From Spirochaetales bacterium Spiro_07 (lineage in GTDB: Bacteria; Spirochaetota; Spirochaetia; Treponematales; Treponemataceae): a stretch of DNA of 42,890 nt. Every line of letters starts with the position of its first letter. Position 1 is the first letter of the stretch. The translations under genes and the position numbers were made by a program. Positions 41,083 to 42,890 of the stretch are shown piece after piece. The stretch covers positions 1-42,890 of the forward strand of contig LVBI01000008.1 in NCBI GenBank assembly GCA_001603145.1, written 5' to 3'. Under the pieces are notes generated by a model, which saw only the letters and a list, made by a program, of their open reading frames with translations, made no database searches and was not told the origin of the DNA.

Positions 41083-42890
41083 TTGAAAAAAAGTATCTGC
41101 TGCCTTTTAGCGGCACTCTTTTTTATTAGTTTCTGCTTCGCAAATCAAAACGCCGGCGACACAATCAAGATCGGCTATTACGAAAACGAAGTTTTTCAAG
41201 AAGGCGGTGTTCCCGGCGCAGTCAAAACAGGCTATGCCTATGAATACTACCGCAAAATTTCTGAATATACCGGCTGGAAATATGAATATGTCTACGGAAG
41301 CTACACCGACCTTTACAACCTGCTTCTGGAAGGAAAGATAGACCTGCTTGCGGGTCTTGCCTGGAAAGAATCGCGGAAAAATATTATTGCTTATCCCGAA
41401 GCTGCAATGGGCAGCGAAACTTATAGCCTTGTAAAGCACGAATCCGATTCTTCAATCAACGCAAATTACAACACCTTAAATGGCAAAACAATCGGCGTGC
41501 TGAACAGCGCCATGGTGGACACGCTTGAAAAATTTTTGCGCTCGCACAATGTCAAAGCTATCATAGTTCCGTTTGACGATTACGACCTGCTTTTTCAGGC
41601 TTTTGATTCGGCTCAGGTTGACGTTCTTGCTGCCGAAGGTGACGGAGCTTATGGCCGCGAAAGCGCGGAGATTTTGTATCCGTTTGGTGCGTCAGACTAT
41701 TTTTTGTGCGTAAGCGTTCACCGCCCTGACCTGCTTGCCCAACTGAACACAGCGCAAGCTCAGCTTATGACCGATGAGCCAAACTACATTAGCTCGCTGC
41801 GGGCAAAGTATTATCCAGTAAGCATTTCGAGCCGCGCTTTTACTGACACCGAAAAAGAATGGCTCGCGTCTAACACTTCGCTTAAAGTTGGCTACTTAAA
41901 TGATTATCTGCCTTACAGCGACACAACTGAAGACGGCAGCGCAAACGGAATAATAAAAGAGCTGATTCCGCAGCTACTTGAACGCCTTGCAATCACAAAT
42001 ATTCAGCCAGTCTATAAAGGCTTTGACAGCTATGATGACATGATTGAAGCGATGAACGCATCTGAAGTTGATGTAATTTTTCCGGTTGGCGGCGGCCTTT
42101 ATTTTTCAGAAGAAAACGGAATCTATCAGTCTAATGCGGTAACGGCTTCTATTACAGAGCTTGTTTTTTTGCACGATTCTGACCATATCAATAGCAAAAC
42201 TTTTGCGATAAACCAGAATAACCGGATGCAGTATTATTATGTAATCAATAATTTTCCAGATGCCAAAATTGTTTATTACCCTTCAATCAATGAATGTCTT
42301 GATGCCGTTCTTTCGGGCAAGGTGGACTGCACCACAATAAACGGACTTAGAAGCGACATTCTCAAAAACCGGAAATACCGCAACCTTTCCATGCATCAGC
42401 TGAAAACTTCTGACGACCGCTGCTTTGGAATTCAGATTGGCAATGAAGGGCTGCTGAAGCTTATAAACCGCGGCATGAACATTGTCGGCACAGAATATGC
42501 GCAGGAGCTTTCTTATAAATATTCACAGCAGCTTTATGATTATTCAATCAGCGATTTTATAAAAGACCACATGTATGTCTTTGGAAGCCTGCTTCTGCTT
42601 GTTGTTGTAATCATTCTCGTTTTATTGGTCCGCGATTCAAAGCATTATAAAGCGGCGCTTGATGCGGCAGAAAATGCAAACCGTGCAAAGACAATCTTTT
42701 TGAATAATATGTCGCACGACATCCGCACGCCTATGAACGCAATTGTAAATTTTACCGAGCTTGCACAAGCTTCGGTGGGCAACAAAGAGCAGACTGCCGA
42801 TTATCTTTCAAAAATTTCAGTTTCAAGCAGGCATCTGCTTTCGCTCATAAATGACGTGCTTGATATGAGCCGCATTGAAAGCGGAATGAT
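41083..42890 (+). CDS. Hybrid-type sensor histidine kinase with two periplasmic binding domains (partial)
   Basis: 602 codons to the window edge, no stop. TTG start at 41083 with GGAG seven bases upstream. Signal peptide (1-20), then two SBP_bac_3-like domains (about 27-245 and 260-490; starts TIKIGYYENEVF and SLKVGYLNDYLPYSD), a membrane helix (about 507-528) and a HisKA domain with His545 in NNMSHDIRTPMNAI. It senses a small solute, such as an amino acid, in the periplasm. The missing 3' part should hold the ATPase and perhaps a receiver domain. Probably works with the Hpt and response-regulator proteins encoded upstream; a repeat separates them. Confidence 0.9.
   Translation, partial: MKKSICCLLAALFFISFCFANQNAGDTIKIGYYENEVFQEGGVPGAVKTGYAYEYYRKISEYTGWKYEYVYGSYTDLYNLLLEGKIDLLAGLAWKESRKNIIAYPEAAMGSETYSLVKHESDSSINANYNTLNGKTIGVLNSAMVDTLEKFLRSHNVKAIIVPFDDYDLLFQAFDSAQVDVLAAEGDGAYGRESAEILYPFGASDYFLCVSVHRPDLLAQLNTAQAQLMTDEPNYISSLRAKYYPVSISSRAFTDTEKEWLASNTSLKVGYLNDYLPYSDTTEDGSANGIIKELIPQLLERLAITNIQPVYKGFDSYDDMIEAMNASEVDVIFPVGGGLYFSEENGIYQSNAVTASITELVFLHDSDHINSKTFAINQNNRMQYYYVINNFPDAKIVYYPSINECLDAVLSGKVDCTTINGLRSDILKNRKYRNLSMHQLKTSDDRCFGIQIGNEGLLKLINRGMNIVGTEYAQELSYKYSQQLYDYSISDFIKDHMYVFGSLLLLVVVIILVLLVRDSKHYKAALDAAENANRAKTIFLNNMSHDIRTPMNAIVNFTELAQASVGNKEQTADYLSKISVSSRHLLSLINDVLDMSRIESGM

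Overview
The window reads as a chromosomal segment of a strictly anaerobic, low-to-mid GC bacterium, most likely a host-associated Treponema (spirochaete). That assignment is an inference from overall gene style: lipoprotein binding proteins, twin Feo systems, DUF3793 plus flavodoxin, periplasmic-domain sensor kinases, and many dispersed palindromic repeats. There is no rRNA marker to prove it. No tRNA, rRNA, CRISPR array, phage or IS element was seen. No gene-free stretch exceeds about 260 bases.

Layout. 1-2152: two AT-rich genes for exported proteins (one ankyrin-like), bracketed by a 32-bp direct repeat. 2139-3627: a two-cluster ferredoxin-type protein divergent from a Crp/Fnr regulator, with a 16-bp palindrome between them. 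3644-5136: an alpha/beta-hydrolase remnant and an AraC regulator. 5268-10030: an operon (read right to left) with a DUF6110-like peptide, a P1B-type metal ATPase with an SCA membrane motif, an HMA-like protein, two methyltransferases and an alpha/beta hydrolase. 10131-18832: a lipoprotein, NifH-like, NifD-like, NifK-like, two more lipoproteins, a FecCD permease and an ATPase, i.e. a nitrogenase-like reductase built into a siderophore/haem/corrinoid-type importer. 18986-20012: flavodoxin and DUF3793. 20200-23901 and 26727-30409: two pairs of fused ABC half-transporters of the YbtPQ/IrtAB layout, with a TetR regulator and an AraC regulator nearby. 24745-26718: a Na/Pi cotransporter fused to a PhoU-like domain and an OmpR-type DNA-binding domain. 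31524-34316: feoA-feoB-feoC. 34460-34825: a membrane-anchored HMA protein. 35082-38700: a second Feo operon (feoA-feoA-feoB, a 56-residue Cys-rich membrane peptide, HD-GYP). 38949-42890: a response regulator with degenerate GGDEF and intact EAL, an Hpt protein, and a truncated sensor kinase with two periplasmic binding domains.

What ties it together. A 16-bp inverted repeat, GTTAG-N6-CTAAC, occurs eight times exactly and about ten more times with one mismatch. Every copy lies in a promoter region or next to a start codon: the P-type ATPase operon, the nitrogenase-like/importer operon, DUF3793-flavodoxin, both ABC pairs, both feo operons and the HMA protein. In several cases it overlaps the -35 element. 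I infer one metal-responsive (probably iron) regulon covering almost the whole segment, making it an iron-acquisition island. The regulator is not encoded here. In this reading, the nitrogenase-like proteins reduce a ligand brought in by the ABC importer, with the co-regulated flavodoxin as a possible electron donor. The substrate cannot be told from sequence.
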